64,000 nucleotides of DNA from Oscheius onirici (Eukaryota; Nematoda; Chromadorea; Rhabditida; Rhabditidae), in NCBI GenBank assembly GCA_932521025.1, contig OW051472.1, positions 4,960,001-5,024,000 on the forward strand, given 5' to 3'. Below, piece by piece: positions 1-12,003 of this stretch (its first letter is position 1; the number at the start of each line of letters is the position of its first letter). The position numbers and the translations under genes are program-made. The notes beneath the pieces are model-generated. The model was not told the DNA's origin. It did not search any database and worked only from the letters and a program-made list of their open reading frames with translations.

Positions 1-131
1 TTTGAGTTCTCGGAAGTGTTTATAGCTTTGCGTGGTTCGATTATGCTCTCAGCCCACTTGTGATTAAATGTTCACTTTCTATTTTTTATCCCACGCAAAT
101 TTTTAAACTTGAGGTCAATTTTCTGCAGACT

Positions 132-3100
132 TTAACCAACCATTTGTTTCCTGAAGTTCTCGTCACGTGCCCTGGCCTGTTCCAGTTCCTGTTTCCGTTG
201 GCGACGTCTTCTTTCAGCCGCCTCTTTTTTCTTCTCCTCATTTCGAATTTCCCCCTTTTTCGCCTGAAAACGTTCTCCAATTATCATTCAACTGCTCACC
301 ACTTGCGTGTAAAATTGTTCTCAAGTTAACAGTGAAAAGAGGTATTTCCCGCACATTGAACTTTCAACACCTGTCATGATTTTCGAGCCGTTTTGCGATC
401 TCTGGAGCCAGTTAGTAAAAGTCCGAAGATCGAAGACTGGACTCTAATTTGATGGACTCAAAGATTAAACTGCTGCGTAGTTTGATGATAATTGGAGAGA
501 ACGTGAGACAGATATTGATGACTCCTCGAATACTGTAGAAAGTTAAATTAATTATGAGCTTCAACTGAAGAGTTTTAATCTTTGTATCCTATCTCAGAAC
601 TGATATCTGTAGGGAAGATGTTGTCTCTCTTGTTGAAGATTTCAAGCTGCCATTTTTCTGAATGTCGACCTAGTCGTTCTTCTCGCGATAGTCGAGAATG
701 TTGGACCGAGCTTTGCCTTGAGTGAATTTCTCCATCGGGTACGACCAGAAGGCCTTGCTTTTCCTGGATCCCACTCTTCAACAGACTTCGTCCAGCTGTT
801 ATTGGCATCGTTTGCGACTTTCCAAGCCCAATCAAATACTCTTCGTTTGTATTCCAAGACGACATCTGTTAGATCGGAACGTCGTCGAATTTCTACGTTG
901 CTGACTTGATCGAGCAGGCACAGTCCGAGAATCTTTCGCTCCATTTTTCGTTGAGTAACAGCTAGAACGTTTTTCTTCTGTCTTTTTGCTGCTTCGAGAC
1001 CATATAGAAGCGTAGGGAGCACTTTCATCTCAAACAGCTTTTTTTTTCAAGTCCGTGGGCGTCCTTCTAGAGTAATAAACGTCTTTGTCGTTGTAGAAGG
1101 AACACCAGCCCAGCTTCACTCTCTTAGCAACTTCTTTTGTCATACTGCCATCAGCCGATAATGTAGCTCCAAGGTATACGAACTGGTTCACTCTCTTCAG
1201 GTGGTGGCTGTGTAGACTGACGTTATGCCGTACTGTACCGTATGTGGTCATCCAAACTGTCTTTCTACGATTGATCTGAAGCCCGACTTTCTGACCTTCT
1301 TCGTCGAGTGTAGCCAGCATTGTTTCAATCTCGTGGGCAATTTTTCCAATTAGAATGCAGTCATCCGCATAGCAGAGGTGCGTTAGGAGCTTTCCCTTTA
1401 TAGACAGACCTGCTTCTCCAAAGTCTACATTTCTTAGAACGTCTTCCAGAACGATGTTGAACAGTCGTGGCGATATCGGACATCCTTGGCGTACTCCTCG
1501 CGTTTGATTGATCAGAACTTTTCCTTGGTTAACAGTAACTTCCGTTCGGCTTTTTTCGTACAGGTTTTTCGGTAGTCTTAGGAGCTCCTCATCTACGGCA
1601 CGTTTCCTTAGACCGTTCCAAACTGCTTCTCGTTCAATGGAATCGAAAGCTTTCTGATAGTGAGAGTTTTACTAGCTCTTTTTTAACTTCCTGCGTGATC
1701 AAAGTATGTTAAGCAAACTCTACAACTTATGACCTTCCCGGGAAACTTTAGCAATTCTAGGTTGTGACTTTATGTTTATTTCACTTCGTCCCCGTGTTTA
1801 CCTGTACTTCCTTCTTCAGTCTAATAGCTATGCTTTCATTGGCCTCCACCTCGTGTTGATACCGTCCCACAATTCTCATTCTTGAGCCCAGTTCCTCCAG
1901 CAGTTTCTTCCTAGCCCATTCTACTCCATGTTGGACCATCTATTATTTTACTAATACATTTCAGTGTCTCACTTGTTTCCGTTTGGCAGCCTCCTTCTGA
2001 ACCTCCTCCAAATTTTCCCAGTAACTCGAATCGACGTCTTGATTACTATCGCCCAAAAAGGCTTTATTAACAGCTTGTTCCCGCTGTATAAACTCCTGAA
2101 AAAGGTTTTCTTTCCTAGTCACAAGATATCATAATTTCCTCCCCTCCAGCGCGCTCGAATTACCTTTCTTCTAATGCATTCAATTGACTCTCACGGCTCG
2201 TTTTCATTATTTTTTCAGATCTTTTACCTGTTTGATCTTCAGTTATTCCCGTTATTTACCTTCATTTTCCTCCTAAAGTCCGGAATCTTTACATCTTGAT
2301 CGACTTGTCTCTGAGCCTTCTTCTCTTTCGCACCATCCTCTTTCCTGCTGAAAGCCGAATACATCGTGGGCTCTCTGGAAAAACTATTGAAACTAATCCC
2401 CGGGCTAAAACTTTTTCATGCGAAGAAGCCTCAAGACGGCCTCAATTTGGCTGAGTCGTGTCGATAAAGCTGTGCCGATTGCTTCCTGTTCCGTCAGTTT
2501 CACGTCAGAAAGTAGGAGCTGAAACAGGTTCAGTCAGTATTCCCTAGGCAACGAGGAATGCCCTACGAGAAATAGCTCCAGAGATCGAAAGTCTTACCTC
2601 ATTCAGTGTTTTCAATAATTGGTTGCTAATCTTGTTGACCAAGTTGACTTCAAGTCTTTCTCCTCTCTCTCGAGGCACCTCTTCCTGTTTCGAAAGATAC
2701 TCCTCGATTTGATCTCGCTCACGTAAGAGACGATGTCTATCCTCTTGTAGGCTCTTTTCAATCCCGGATAAACCAGACAAGTCGTGTTGCTCTGAAAGAG
2801 TTCTTTGTCTTGTGCTTTCTTTGTGCTCAATACATAAGGTTTTCGAATACCGAGATGACCGGTATTGACAGGTGCCGAAAACCGTCTTAGTTTTATTGCA
2901 TTCCCTCCCTAGAACTTTGTTTCCCGTTCGTTTTCATGTAAACGTCGGCATTCGCGTCGCTAATTACCTGTTTTCCACGTCGAGGAATCAAAATGTACGC
3001 TGACTAACCGACTCACCGCCTATGAGCATCTCCTCATATTTTCGCTGACGTTCAAAAAGAATCTCGGAGAGGCTTGATATGTAGTTCTCTAGTTCCTGTA

Positions 3101-3842
3101 AAAGACTCAAAACAGATGAATCAACCCTCACCTGAGCTTCTCTTTCGTCCTTCTGCGCCGCTTCAATCAACTCCCTTTCTTGTGTCTTCCACTGACTCAG
3201 CTGTACTTTTCTCCTGGTCGCCTCCTCTTGTTCCGTTTTGTCTAGAAATTCACTCTTAGAGCATTTACCATTCTTACATCTTCGTTTCAGACTTTTCAGT
3301 CGGCTTCTCCTCTTTTCAATCCGACTGTGAAGATTTTCGTGTTCTTGTTCAGCAGCGTCTCTTTTCTTTCTATTCGGCTCAAGACTTGGGTCAAGATTCC
3401 GGACTACCGCCTCCATATTTTTCCTGTTCTCTGCCAGATCTCTAGCTCTTGACTGGGCAGCGGAGAGCTGCTTCTTGTCCGCTTCTAGCAGTTTCTTTTT
3501 CTCGTCGGAGACTAAACTATTTCTCAAAATTTATTAAGCGCAGAGGAGCTCTAGGGGATAATACCATCTTTCGTAAAATTCTTGATTCACCCGCTCTTTA
3601 TGAGAGGGCTTCCTTGAAGCAAGCGACTCACCCTTGACCAATCCCTCGTACTGTCCGCATAGTTTCGCCAAAAGTTCATCCTTTTGCAAAATCTGAAAGA
3701 TCTCTTCTTCTTGAAACTCAAAAAGTTTTCTCAACGACCGCTCACAGAGTCCAAATAGTTTCGCCATTGCCATTGAGCGCATTTCTCTAATCTCTTCTCT
3801 CTGCTGCTGGTCTGTATGGAGAAGAGCGCCGCTGGAGGCCAT
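132..3842 (-). CDS. large coiled-coil protein, function unknown (multi-exon)
   Basis: I do not recognise the family. Joined minus-strand exons give a long Lys/Glu/Arg/Gln-rich protein with almost no hydrophobic stretches, typical of extended coiled coil. The start chosen is the ATG at 3842 (MASSGALLHTDQQQ). Supported exons include about 3842-3630, 3510-3268, 3247-3133, 3096-3020, 2800-2595, 2518-2411, 2350-2260, 2103-1975, 1935-1802 and 263-132, with stop TAA at 132-134. An apparent stop at 2405-2407 lies inside a 38-bp GT-AG interval whose removal keeps the frame into MYSAFSRKEDG, so I treat both halves as one gene; two tightly spaced cistrons is the alternative. The exon between 2260 and 2103 is not resolved. 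A LINE remnant lies in the intron 264-1801, in the same orientation. A cytoskeletal, ciliary or centrosomal role would be a guess from composition only. Confidence 0.6.
590..1665 (-). mobile_element. RTE-like non-LTR retrotransposon remnant, 5'-truncated and frameshifted
   Basis: Reading the minus strand from about 1660, the frame shows reverse transcriptase hallmarks in order: QKAFDSIERE (motif A, catalytic Asp), GVRQGCPISPRLF (motif B), and CYADD (motif C). These are followed by the thumb region with VNQFVYLGATLSADGS. The frame then breaks at a poly-A/T run near 1042-1048, and the rest (VLPTLLYGLEAAK, WAWKVANDANN, ARPSGRTRWRN) continues in a different frame down to about 642. The N-terminal part of RT and the endonuclease domain are absent, so this is a dead 5'-truncated copy. 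The motif wording matches RTE/BovB-type LINEs. It lies in an intron of the coiled-coil gene, sense to it. Confidence 0.85.
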
Positions 3843-4243
3843 CCACCCCCACCCAGAAAGTCTTTTTTCAACCCCTATTGACAGGCTCCCGTGGCCGGAG
3901 ATTATAAACCCGCGCAAAGTTGGTGATGGTGGCACGTGCATTTCATGCGCTCATTTCTGTGAAGTTCTACTCAGTTTTTGTCATTGTTTTCCAACCACGT
4001 TTGTTACATAACACGAATGAAAAACCAAATTATATCATACCAGGTGAAATTATGCGCAGCGCTGCGGTATTTAGGTTTGTTAATTTGTTTTTATGATTTG
4101 TGATCCAGGCTAAAATATAAGCGATCTCAAATCACACTTTGTCCGCATGGTTCTATCATTAAAAAAAAGAAATCTCAACTTTGGATCCTTCCTAATGTCA
4201 AAAATAATCGTTTTCTCACCCCTCTTATTCCTCAAAAACTAAC

Positions 4244-4414
4244 CAGTTTCTTGAGATCCTCAGATCCGCCTGGAAGTGTATCCAATTTTCCAAGACGAGC
4301 CGTTAGTCTTCCTCGTTTCAGGCTAGCCGAATGCATTTTCTGAAATTTTTTGTTTAGAGGAAAGTCATCGGACAAAAAGTCTTCTTGTGAGACTACAGTC
4401 CATGCATTTTCCAT
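4244..4414 (-). CDS. possible orphan first exon (57 codons)
   Basis: An open frame begins with ATG at 4414 (MENAWTVVSQEDFLSDDF) and ends at a good donor CTG|GTTAGT (4243). Codon content looks coding (acidic then Lys/Leu rich). I could not find an in-phase acceptor linking it to the coiled-coil gene that starts at 3842, about 400 bp downstream. It may be an alternative 5' exon of that gene with an unseen small exon between, a separate tiny gene, or a remnant. Confidence 0.3.
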
Positions 4415-4787
4415 TCCGTATTGTTCTCACAAGATAGGTCAAGGGGTTACCAAGTGATTCCCACTCCCAGTTGAATAGAGACCACAACTCGCAAACAAAC
4501 ATGACAAAACCGATCCCAAAAGATTGTTTGATTTTGTGACGCTGTACCCTATCAACAAAGATATCTTTAGCCAGAAGACTGAAACGCTACAAATTGTTTG
4601 GACTAAAAGGTTCTCTCTTGGTTGTTTGTCACCATTTCCGGACATAGTACTCGCCAAATACAGTAGTAGGCTGTATAAAAACAGGTCAAAAGTAAGATAT
4701 TTTCAGCATCCAGAAGTGTACCAAAAGTGCTTTCTCTTTTTGCTCTTTCTGTTCTACTTGAAATGAAAGAAGAACTGGTGGAAAGTA

Positions 4788-5121
4788 TACTTGGGCGTCG
4801 AGTCAAAAATCTCAACTCGATTCTGATTCGAGTCCGACTCGTGGACCATGTCGAGTCGAGTCCGGATTCAAATCCGAGTCGATTCCGAGTCGAGTCAAAA
4901 AAATTTCGATATTTTTTCGAAAAAGGTTTCAGAAACTAGCGTGAAAATGTAAAATACTACTATAAAACGCGAAATATTAGTTACAGCCCGTTTGAATCGA
5001 TGTTTTATTTGGCCCGACTCGACTCGGATTCGAATCCGAGTTGAGTCGGACTCGTGGACCATCTGGAGTCGAGTCGAGTCGACTCGTCGGGTGCCTCGAG
5101 TCATGTCGAGTCGCCCAAGTA
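4788..5121. mobile_element. 334-bp palindrome-rich MITE with TA target duplication
   Basis: The element starts TACTTGGGCG at 4788 and ends with the inverse CGCCCAAGTA at 5121. It is flanked by TA on both sides (4786-4787 and 5122-5123). Both ends are packed with degenerate GAGTCGAGTC/GACTCGACTC words (4800-4900 and 5015-5112), so each half folds on itself and pairs with the other. Short inverted ends plus a TA duplication are typical of Tc1/mariner-derived MITEs. There is no transposase frame inside. The ORFs here are only low-complexity translations of the repeat. Confidence 0.65.
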
Positions 5122-5123
5122 TA

Positions 5124-7887
5124 GTGGGAAGCGTGAAAGACGGAGCCAGAGAGTACTACTGACTTCTTCAGTGACCCAAGCTGCGCGTTGCCATGCGGTC
5201 CTTCCGGTCTCCCCGCGCAACCCACCTTTCCTCTAAACTACATGCTGTTCATAAATGTTTGCCCGACCGGTCTCATTCTCTCACAGACTCTTGTCCAAAA
5301 CTTATCGATCTCTTGCAAAGTCTTACATATACAGGAAAAGAGTTTGGTCCAACGATCTTTAATTAGCGAACGATCCGAACAAACCATCTTGTGTTCTGCG
5401 TTGTATCCTCTCCCATTATATTTCTATCTTCCAGTTTTCTGAGCTGATCAAAGCCTAATTTTCTAGTCGATTCAGTCACAGTTAGTCAGCCGAGAGGGAG
5501 GAGCTCGCGAAAAAGACCATTGACCGCAACTCTCCCGTATAATCTTTGTCCGCCAGTCGTATGACAAAACAGTCTTTCTCTCGCCCTGTCAGTTCTGTTT
5601 ACAATAGATTCTAGAAAAACATTTTGCTTGTTACATCAACATTTGTTTCATAAAGTTGTACTGGCTTCACAACGTAAAAGTAGCTTATCGGTATGTAGCT
5701 CTGCGTCATTGGGATGTGCTCTTTCTTATCTTGGAGAAGGACTGGGATTCCCCAAACGGATCACTGGTGTTGGGAAAAAATGGCAGTTACAGAGAGTTCC
5801 CAAGTCATGAATAGATTCGATTATATTATTGTTTTTTACTCTATTCTTGTCCACTTGGAGCGGCAAGGGACCCCGACTAGGAATCCCCTTTGATCCCGAC
5901 ATAATAAATTGTAAATTGTACGCTTGTCCTTTCCACACAGTTTATAGATCGAAAATTCTTATCTTTCTCCTGTTCTTTGACTCCAAAGCGTGAAAAAAAT
6001 AAACACTCTCCGCTCTCTATGTATTGTGAGAAAGAGCTCGAGTTTGACCAAAACTCATTTTCCAACTGAAATTCAGTCTTCATGACGTCGTCTGCCCAAA
6101 GAGACCAACTTTCGCCTCGGTCTCTCGCGTCTTCTCGTGTTTGCCAACATTTTCGGCTGTTCATGCTGTAGCTCCCTAGCAAAAGTCTCTTTGTCGTCGG
6201 TGCTCTCCAAGCTGTATTTTTTTTATTTAGAATTTTTCTGGTGTGAGTCATAGTTCTGCCACAGAATTCAAATTGAGAGGCTCTTTATGCAAAATTTCAG
6301 TGTTGTCGAGTGTCAAATATTGTACCTTATTTATCTACCATTTTACCACAAGCAAATGCTAAGAACTTGGTCCTTGATCAAAGTCTGGAAGTTTATCCAG
6401 TTCTGGCTTAAAATCTCTCTACGATTATATTCTATTATAATAATTATATCGATCAGTCCCATTAATTAACAGTACAGACGGGTGTAGCCACTCCACGGGT
6501 AATCCTCTTCAGCATGTATGGTTTTTTCCTATTCTTTTCACAATACATACTGTAACGTTTGCCTTCCGGAGGTCTCCCCAACATCTGCACCGCGTTAGAG
6601 GAACCAGCTTTCCCACACAGACACATTTTCGCACAACTATTGATCACGCCACCCGATTGAGTCTCTAGTCTTTCTCTCGTTTCTATTACTTTCTAGCTGA
6701 TCAAACAGTATGACTGTTGTGGAAAGTCATTCATCGAACAGAGACATGACATTCCCTACTGCATTGAAACTCGGAGAATGTTTTCGCTGTTGAAGTTATA
6801 ATTCTTGCTGGAGAAGTTTGCTTTAAGTTAAAAAAACCACAGATTATCTTTTATGTCAGGACATATTTTTCATATACTCGTTCACATTTGTATCGTCCCC
6901 AGCCCCTAAAGATGATGTCATTTCCTTCTTCAGTCAATTTGAACAATTTGAATTAGATTTGTGTGTCTCACTCTCTTTGGATGGCCTTTAGTCTTCTTTG
7001 ACTCCAAAGCGTGAAAAATGCTTTCTGTGCAAATATGACGTCGTCAGACCCCTGAATAGCGCAAAGAACAGTGTCATTCAGCTGCTTGTATGACCTTCTC
7101 TGTACTTCCTTTCGGAACGGCCGCAAGAGAGAAAATTTCGCGAAAACTCATAGGTTCACCGATTTTTACACTCACTGGGTCGATGACCAAACCTGTGCAA
7201 GATCAAAGTGACGTGCTCAAACTTTTTAGCTTTGAATGCTACTCTGCTAAAGTCTTTCGAAAAACAGTTCACTTGTACTACCTCGCCTAACTTTACTTCT
7301 TCCGATAAAAATGAAGTAACTACAGTGAATATACACGAAGCTCAATGAATCGCTGAACGCTGCACAATTTTATAGTTTAATGACGTTTTTATCGATTATT
7401 GACCGACCTCAATACGACAAAAGACTTTCTCTTTAGTGTCTCTGTGAGACTGGAACATATCGGAAATACGCATCTAATCAATTCTTGGTCTCTCGGACCG
7501 AGTCCTCTAGCCTTTTCGGCGACTTTTTGACTAAAACTTTTCGGTCTTGTGATAACAATCGAGCGCTCTTTCCTCTACCGCGAGACACACGGCCTCATTG
7601 ATTTTCATCAGCCTGTTCATGTGACAGTTCCTTGTTCTCTTCCTGCGTTTTTTGTTTTTCTGGGTATTTTTCCGGTTATCACTGATAGCACTTCTTCCAG
7701 CTTTTTTGTAGCAAAAATTACACTTTCTATCAAAGCTCTCAGTACTTTTATCGCCATATCGTCCAACCTTTTTGTAGATTTCGTGTCCTTTTTACTACCT
7801 GAACCATTCTTCCTCTCATCTCTTCTAAAATCAATAACCAAAAAAATGAGAATCTTTCAGAGTATTCATCCCAGTTGTCTCTTGTGA
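5124..7887. other. no confident gene; scattered minus-strand coding-like fragments
   Basis: No complete gene could be built. Three minus-strand pieces look coding-like and could be exons of an unidentified gene divergent from the nuclear receptor. One is about 7842-7617 (basic, ending TGA, preceded by TTTTAG). One is 7062-6995 (acceptor TATTCAG, reads SDDVIFAQKAFFTLWSQRR). One is 6662-6474 (Cys-containing SCAKMCLCGKAG, ending TAA). Their phases could not be joined. A word of about 25 bp with CTCCAAAGCGTG is duplicated at 5973-5997 and 6995-7018. The remainder is AT-rich with no recognisable element. Confidence 0.3.
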
Positions 7888-10838
7888 ATGGAAATTGCCC
7901 AGCCGCCGTACCAGCTGCCAACGGATCGTTCCCGAAACGGCTGTCAGCCCATGTCTGACAGCATTATTGGTCTTTGGAACCTCACAGATTCGAGTGGCTC
8001 CTGTGGCTCGTCCTCAGCTTCAGGATCCCCTCCTCTGGACGATGATCCTCCCTTTGAAATGCCCGCTCCAGTTGTCAAGGGGCCGGTGAAGAAAATCCGA
8101 AATGTTCGAAAGAGTCCGATTCACAAGTGTGCCGTTTGCGGAGATAGGGTAAGCACAAATTTGAACGTATGGTTAAAAAAGTATAACAAAGATCGGATTG
8201 ACCGAACACCGTTGGGCAAACTTTCCATCTGGCTAAAAATCTCAGAATTTTAGCCAACCGGGTATCACTATGATGTTCTCAGCTGCAACGGCTGTAAGAC
8301 GTTCTTCCGTCGAACCGTGATTAACCGTCGTCGTTTTGTCTGTTCGCGAGGCGGAAACTGCGAGTTCACCAAAGGTAGTTAATTCTCTATTTGAGAGATA
8401 TTTTAAAAGTTCAGATTTCCGCTGCGCTTGTCGAGCCTGTCGTTTTTCCAAATGTGTAGCAGCCGGAATGAATCCAAAGGCCATACAGTTCCCAGCCGCA
8501 GCGACGGTAGAAAAAGAAGAAGTCGACTCGGATGAGCATGACATGCATGGACAGGAGATGAGTCTTGTTCCTCTGCTACAGACTGTCAAGACGGAGGATG
8601 TCGATCACATGATGGCTCTGGACATGATTGTGAGTGTGGACTATCGATCTCTTTCCACTTTCAAATCCCAGGTTCATCGTGAGCTTGCCGTCAAGAACCT
8701 TCGGGGACAACAGTTCCCTTTTTCCATCTACCCCGACGTTCCCCTCGAAGATCTTTTCGAGTATCCCTGCCGTCTCGGACAGTACGGTCACAAGATCGAA
8801 ATCCAGGTACGGAACCTTTTCTACTACAGAATCACCACAATCTTCAGGACACACAAGTCTCTGCCCCGGTCGAGATGTACAAGAAGAACCCTGTGCGATT
8901 CTGGATGGTAGCCGATCTTTATCTGACAGTCGAATTTGCCAAAACGTTCATGGATTTCCAAACATTGACCAAGGAGGACAAGGTACTTTTGTTTCTTCAC
9001 ATTCAATCACATTTTCAGTTTGAAATCATGTACAAAGTGGGCGGCTGTGTCCAGATCATCACCCAGTCCTACTATTCGGCCCAAGAACATTGTGACAGTC
9101 TCGTCTTCCCCGATGGGATCAATGCCTTATACTATCAGGTCGTCAAAAACAAGTGAGATCAAAGACTTTTCGGATATTGAAGAACGGAAATCTCTGTCGT
9201 TAAATGGAAAGATCAGCACCAGTTTCGCAGAGCCCGAAAATTCAATAGAGTTGATGTTTACTGAAGGGACGAATTCGAATTTAGGAAAAGGGCTCAACCT
9301 CTTGATTAACCAGAATGCAAAGAGTCTTTTCAGTCGTCGTCAATATGAACTCTACTATCGGGAATGCTACTGTCGGCCAGTTGACGTGATACGCAGACTT
9401 CAGCTCTCGATGCCGGAATTTGTCATGTTCAAGACTATCGCCCTTTTTAGTAGTGGTGAGTAGGAAAAGAACTAAATTGGGAAGCTAGATAATCGGTCAA
9501 TCAGTCAAGGTTCTGTTTTGAACAACTACTGGTCGCTTTCAAGTTCAGTTCTGTCAAATACTCCTGAATAAAAAAGACTTGAACCCTCATTTTGTCGGGA
9601 TTAATGAGTGGGACAAAGACGTTGTAAGGCTGGGTCTGATAAACTGAAATACAATTTTGGTTTTTGTTCACAGATGGGAGGGAGATATAGGGAAAATTAA
9701 AGCCCACGCCTAAGATTCTGACTTTGTCGACTGAGGACAGGTTGAACGACTATTGTGACAGCAACTGTCTCTCGCATAGCAGCACATGCCATAAAAGTTT
9801 TTTTTTTCTGATCAGTACTGAAGTCAATTAGTTGAAGAGTTCCTTGCCGGGTTTCAGCTTTGCCGCATCCCTTTTGTTCTTCTTCAGAAAGTAACTGATC
9901 AGTTTGTGGACATCCTTGTAGGTGTCTGAGCCAATTCCGAAACGAAGGAATTCGGGTTCAACTGCGTTGACGGGGACCATGATGCCAATGATGGCAAAAA
10001 AGCAGAACGAACAGGACGGTCAGGTTCATTTTGGCAGTGGGGAGTACCTGCAAGTTGGTAGATTAATGAGAAAGAGAGGGCAGAGAGATGTGAAGACTGT
10101 GGAAAACCCATAGTATTTATTGACCTTTTCTTATTAGTATTCCGCCTTTTTGACAAAAAATCTTCTCATTTGTATTCACAAGGTTTGCAACGCCCTTCCA
10201 GGACTAAAGTTACCTACTATCCCCATATATTCATTGGCGTGAACCTCTCCTAATCCGTTTGTATGGGAACTAACAAAAGCAGACAATAGTGGCTTGTCTA
10301 AACTTGTTACTACTAACTCCTTTCCTCTCCGACCTCCTAAAACATTTGTGGGCACAAATCCCTCTGTTTTGATTGCCAATTGATGCTTCCGACAGACAGA
10401 CAGACAGAGACCTGGGAGCAATTTAAAATAGAAGTTGATTATTAATATAGTCTATCATTTCCACATTAAGTGCAAATTGCGACAAAACCTTGAACATTCT
10501 ACTTTTCCATAAACTTTACTAGAAACATTTTTTCCAGAAGTCGACTGCTGTCCTGACTCCCAGCGTGCCGTCAAAGAGAAGAGGGAACAACTGGTCAATA
10601 TCTTCCGCAAGGTATGGATTTCTTTTGTTTTTGAAAATCTGTCTATTTTCAGTACCTAGTAAACCAGTACGGAATGCAACGCGGCACGGAGAAGCTCGGT
10701 CTTTGTCTGGTCACAATAGCCACCTTCATCGACATTGCTGAAAAGAGGAGGAGCTATCTGCATTGCATTGATTTGATGGACAAGTGCCAGATCTCGAAAC
10801 TGGCCAAGGGTATCTACCTCAAGCAGCCGAACCATTGA
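7888..10838 (+). CDS. nuclear hormone receptor, nematode-type (C4 zinc-finger DBD plus LBD)
   Basis: Ligand-regulated transcription factor family. Exon 1 (7888-8148) ends in the first half of zinc finger 1 (CAVCGDR). Exon 2 (8254-8374) gives [20 protein letters not shown], with the P-box [10 protein letters not shown] common in nematode-expanded NHRs. Exon 3 (8415-8806) completes finger 2 ([18 protein letters not shown]) and enters the hinge. LBD exons are 8830-8982, from 9019 and up to 9455, 10538-10611 and 10653-10838 (ending KQPNH, TGA). The junction between about 9138 and 9232 is not resolved: the frame changes there and the exact donor and acceptor are unclear. The intron 9456-10537 contains an antisense small gene and a dispersed repeat. 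The subfamily cannot be named from sequence alone. Confidence 0.9.
9828..10029 (-). pseudogene. small secreted-peptide locus with a frame break, nested in an NHR intron
   Basis: ATG at 10029 opens a hydrophobic leader ([11 protein letters not shown]). After a run of six T (minus strand, just after the leader) the frame runs into a stop at 23 codons. In the frame one base away the sequence stays open to TAA at 9828-9830. That frame has a short leader remnant ending in VNA and then a basic tail ending KPGKELFN. An acceptor ACTTGCAG lies just upstream of the ATG, as for a 5'UTR intron or a trans-splice site. The layout looks like a real secreted-peptide gene of about 65 codons with one extra T, either a young pseudogene or a homopolymer assembly error. 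It has no cysteines. Function unknown. Confidence 0.5.
10179..10437 (+). repeat. short copy of dispersed repeat family R1
   Basis: It begins with CAAGGTTTGCAACGCCCTTC and ends with a CAGACAGACAGAGACCTGGGAG-type tail followed by AGCAATTTAAAATAG. The same two ends bracket longer copies at 50095-50836 and 56553-57110, and an inverted complex copy at 22870-24130. It sits in the big NHR intron. The interior is shorter than in the other copies. Confidence 0.6.
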
Positions 10839-12003
10839 TCTCTCTCTTCGTGACAGAACCCTCTTTGGGTCTTACCACGATTCTGATCAGCTCAAAATGA
10901 GCTCTCTCTGCATAGTCGTTGTCAGTTCAAGTACCTATCCTCTCCCTCTTTTTACTGTCTTACGTTTTCTGTTATGTTGTACTCTCAGTTATTGTTTCCC
11001 CAAAAATGTACATTTCAGAGCAACTATCAAATAAGCTTTTTTTAAGAGATCAATTGTTAGCAATATGGAGACGATTAAAGCCCCTCGCTATCTGGCCCCT
11101 CAGATGCACCCGCTAGCCAAAGGCTTGAAGACGGGAGAATACTTTACTTTACTTTTACTTTATGGAAACGATGAATTTCAGGTTGTAGTGTTATTCAGAA
11201 GCTTGTAAGTGTCATCTACAACGAGTGGAATGGGCGGCGGTATCCTGAAATACAGATGATGAAAAATTGAAGAAAAGAAATAAGCGAGACGATGAGGGGA
11301 GCAAGAGTCGGTCAGAAAGTGTTCCGAGTGTACATTTTGTTATTTTTGCAAGCTCTCGAATTGACTGACGTCTTTTGAGCCAGACTCCCCGGAGACCTCT
11401 GATTTCCAGTAAACACGGGAAGCCTGCACAAAGTCGTGACCACTCTCGATTTCTGTGCTTGGATAACATTTGACTGGAACATATTTCAAGCCCTCAGTAT
11501 AACAGTTCAAGAACAAGAGATCATAGTCTAAATACTATGGCTTCTCGAATCTAGAGGGCGAAATGGCGTCCGAGTGATTTCTCTTGAGGGCAAGCCTAAT
11601 CGGGCCATCAAGAGCTTTCACACAGCCCCCGTGTGAAGAATTTGAGAGCTAAATGTATGCGAGGAAAACTATTTGGAGATCTCCTGTCACTTGATCGTTT
11701 TGTCGGGAGAACCCACTCACCGTCGAGGATGTTCTCTGAAGAGTCGAGAATGAATCCCGAAGAAGAAGAACGCATTGCCAGAGACCCATCCAATGATGAG
11801 AAGAAACAGTAGAATCTCTCTCATCAAAACAAAATATCTAAAAACCGGTTTATTATGTCAAGAAGAAGGAATGGGGAGGAATATAAGGCAAAATCGAAAA
11901 ATCGGGGGATAGAAAAAGTGATAAACGAGGGAGGTGTCAGGGGACGGGCTGGGGTGAAATTGAAGAGTTCCGCCTGTCAAGAGGCGACTGGATGACAAGA
12001 CAA
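10839..12003. other. intergenic, convergent 3' ends; no gene seen
   Basis: This lies between the NHR stop (10838, plus) and the peroxiredoxin stop (12004, minus). A TTTATT at about 11850 reads AATAAA on the minus strand and suits the poly(A) signal of the peroxiredoxin gene. Minus-strand ORFs at 11212-11469 and 11608-11793 lack splice context and protein-like composition, and I do not call them. Confidence 0.5.

Noticed and set aside
2405-2411. Stop codon TAG taken as the end of one coiled-coil gene and start of another at 2364
   Set aside because: A 38-bp GT...TTTTCCAG interval spanning it keeps the frame and the coiled-coil pattern. A single gene is simpler, though two cistrons are not excluded.
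4727-5236. ORFs rich in ESDSNPSR/VDSS words
   Set aside because: They translate the palindromic MITE.
5877-6251. 124-codon minus-strand ORF
   Set aside because: No splice partners and no recognisable domain. Kept only as part of the unassigned region.
11212-11793. Two minus-strand ORFs (85 and 61 codons) between the NHR and peroxiredoxin genes
   Set aside because: No acceptors or donors in phase, unnatural composition, no family resemblance.
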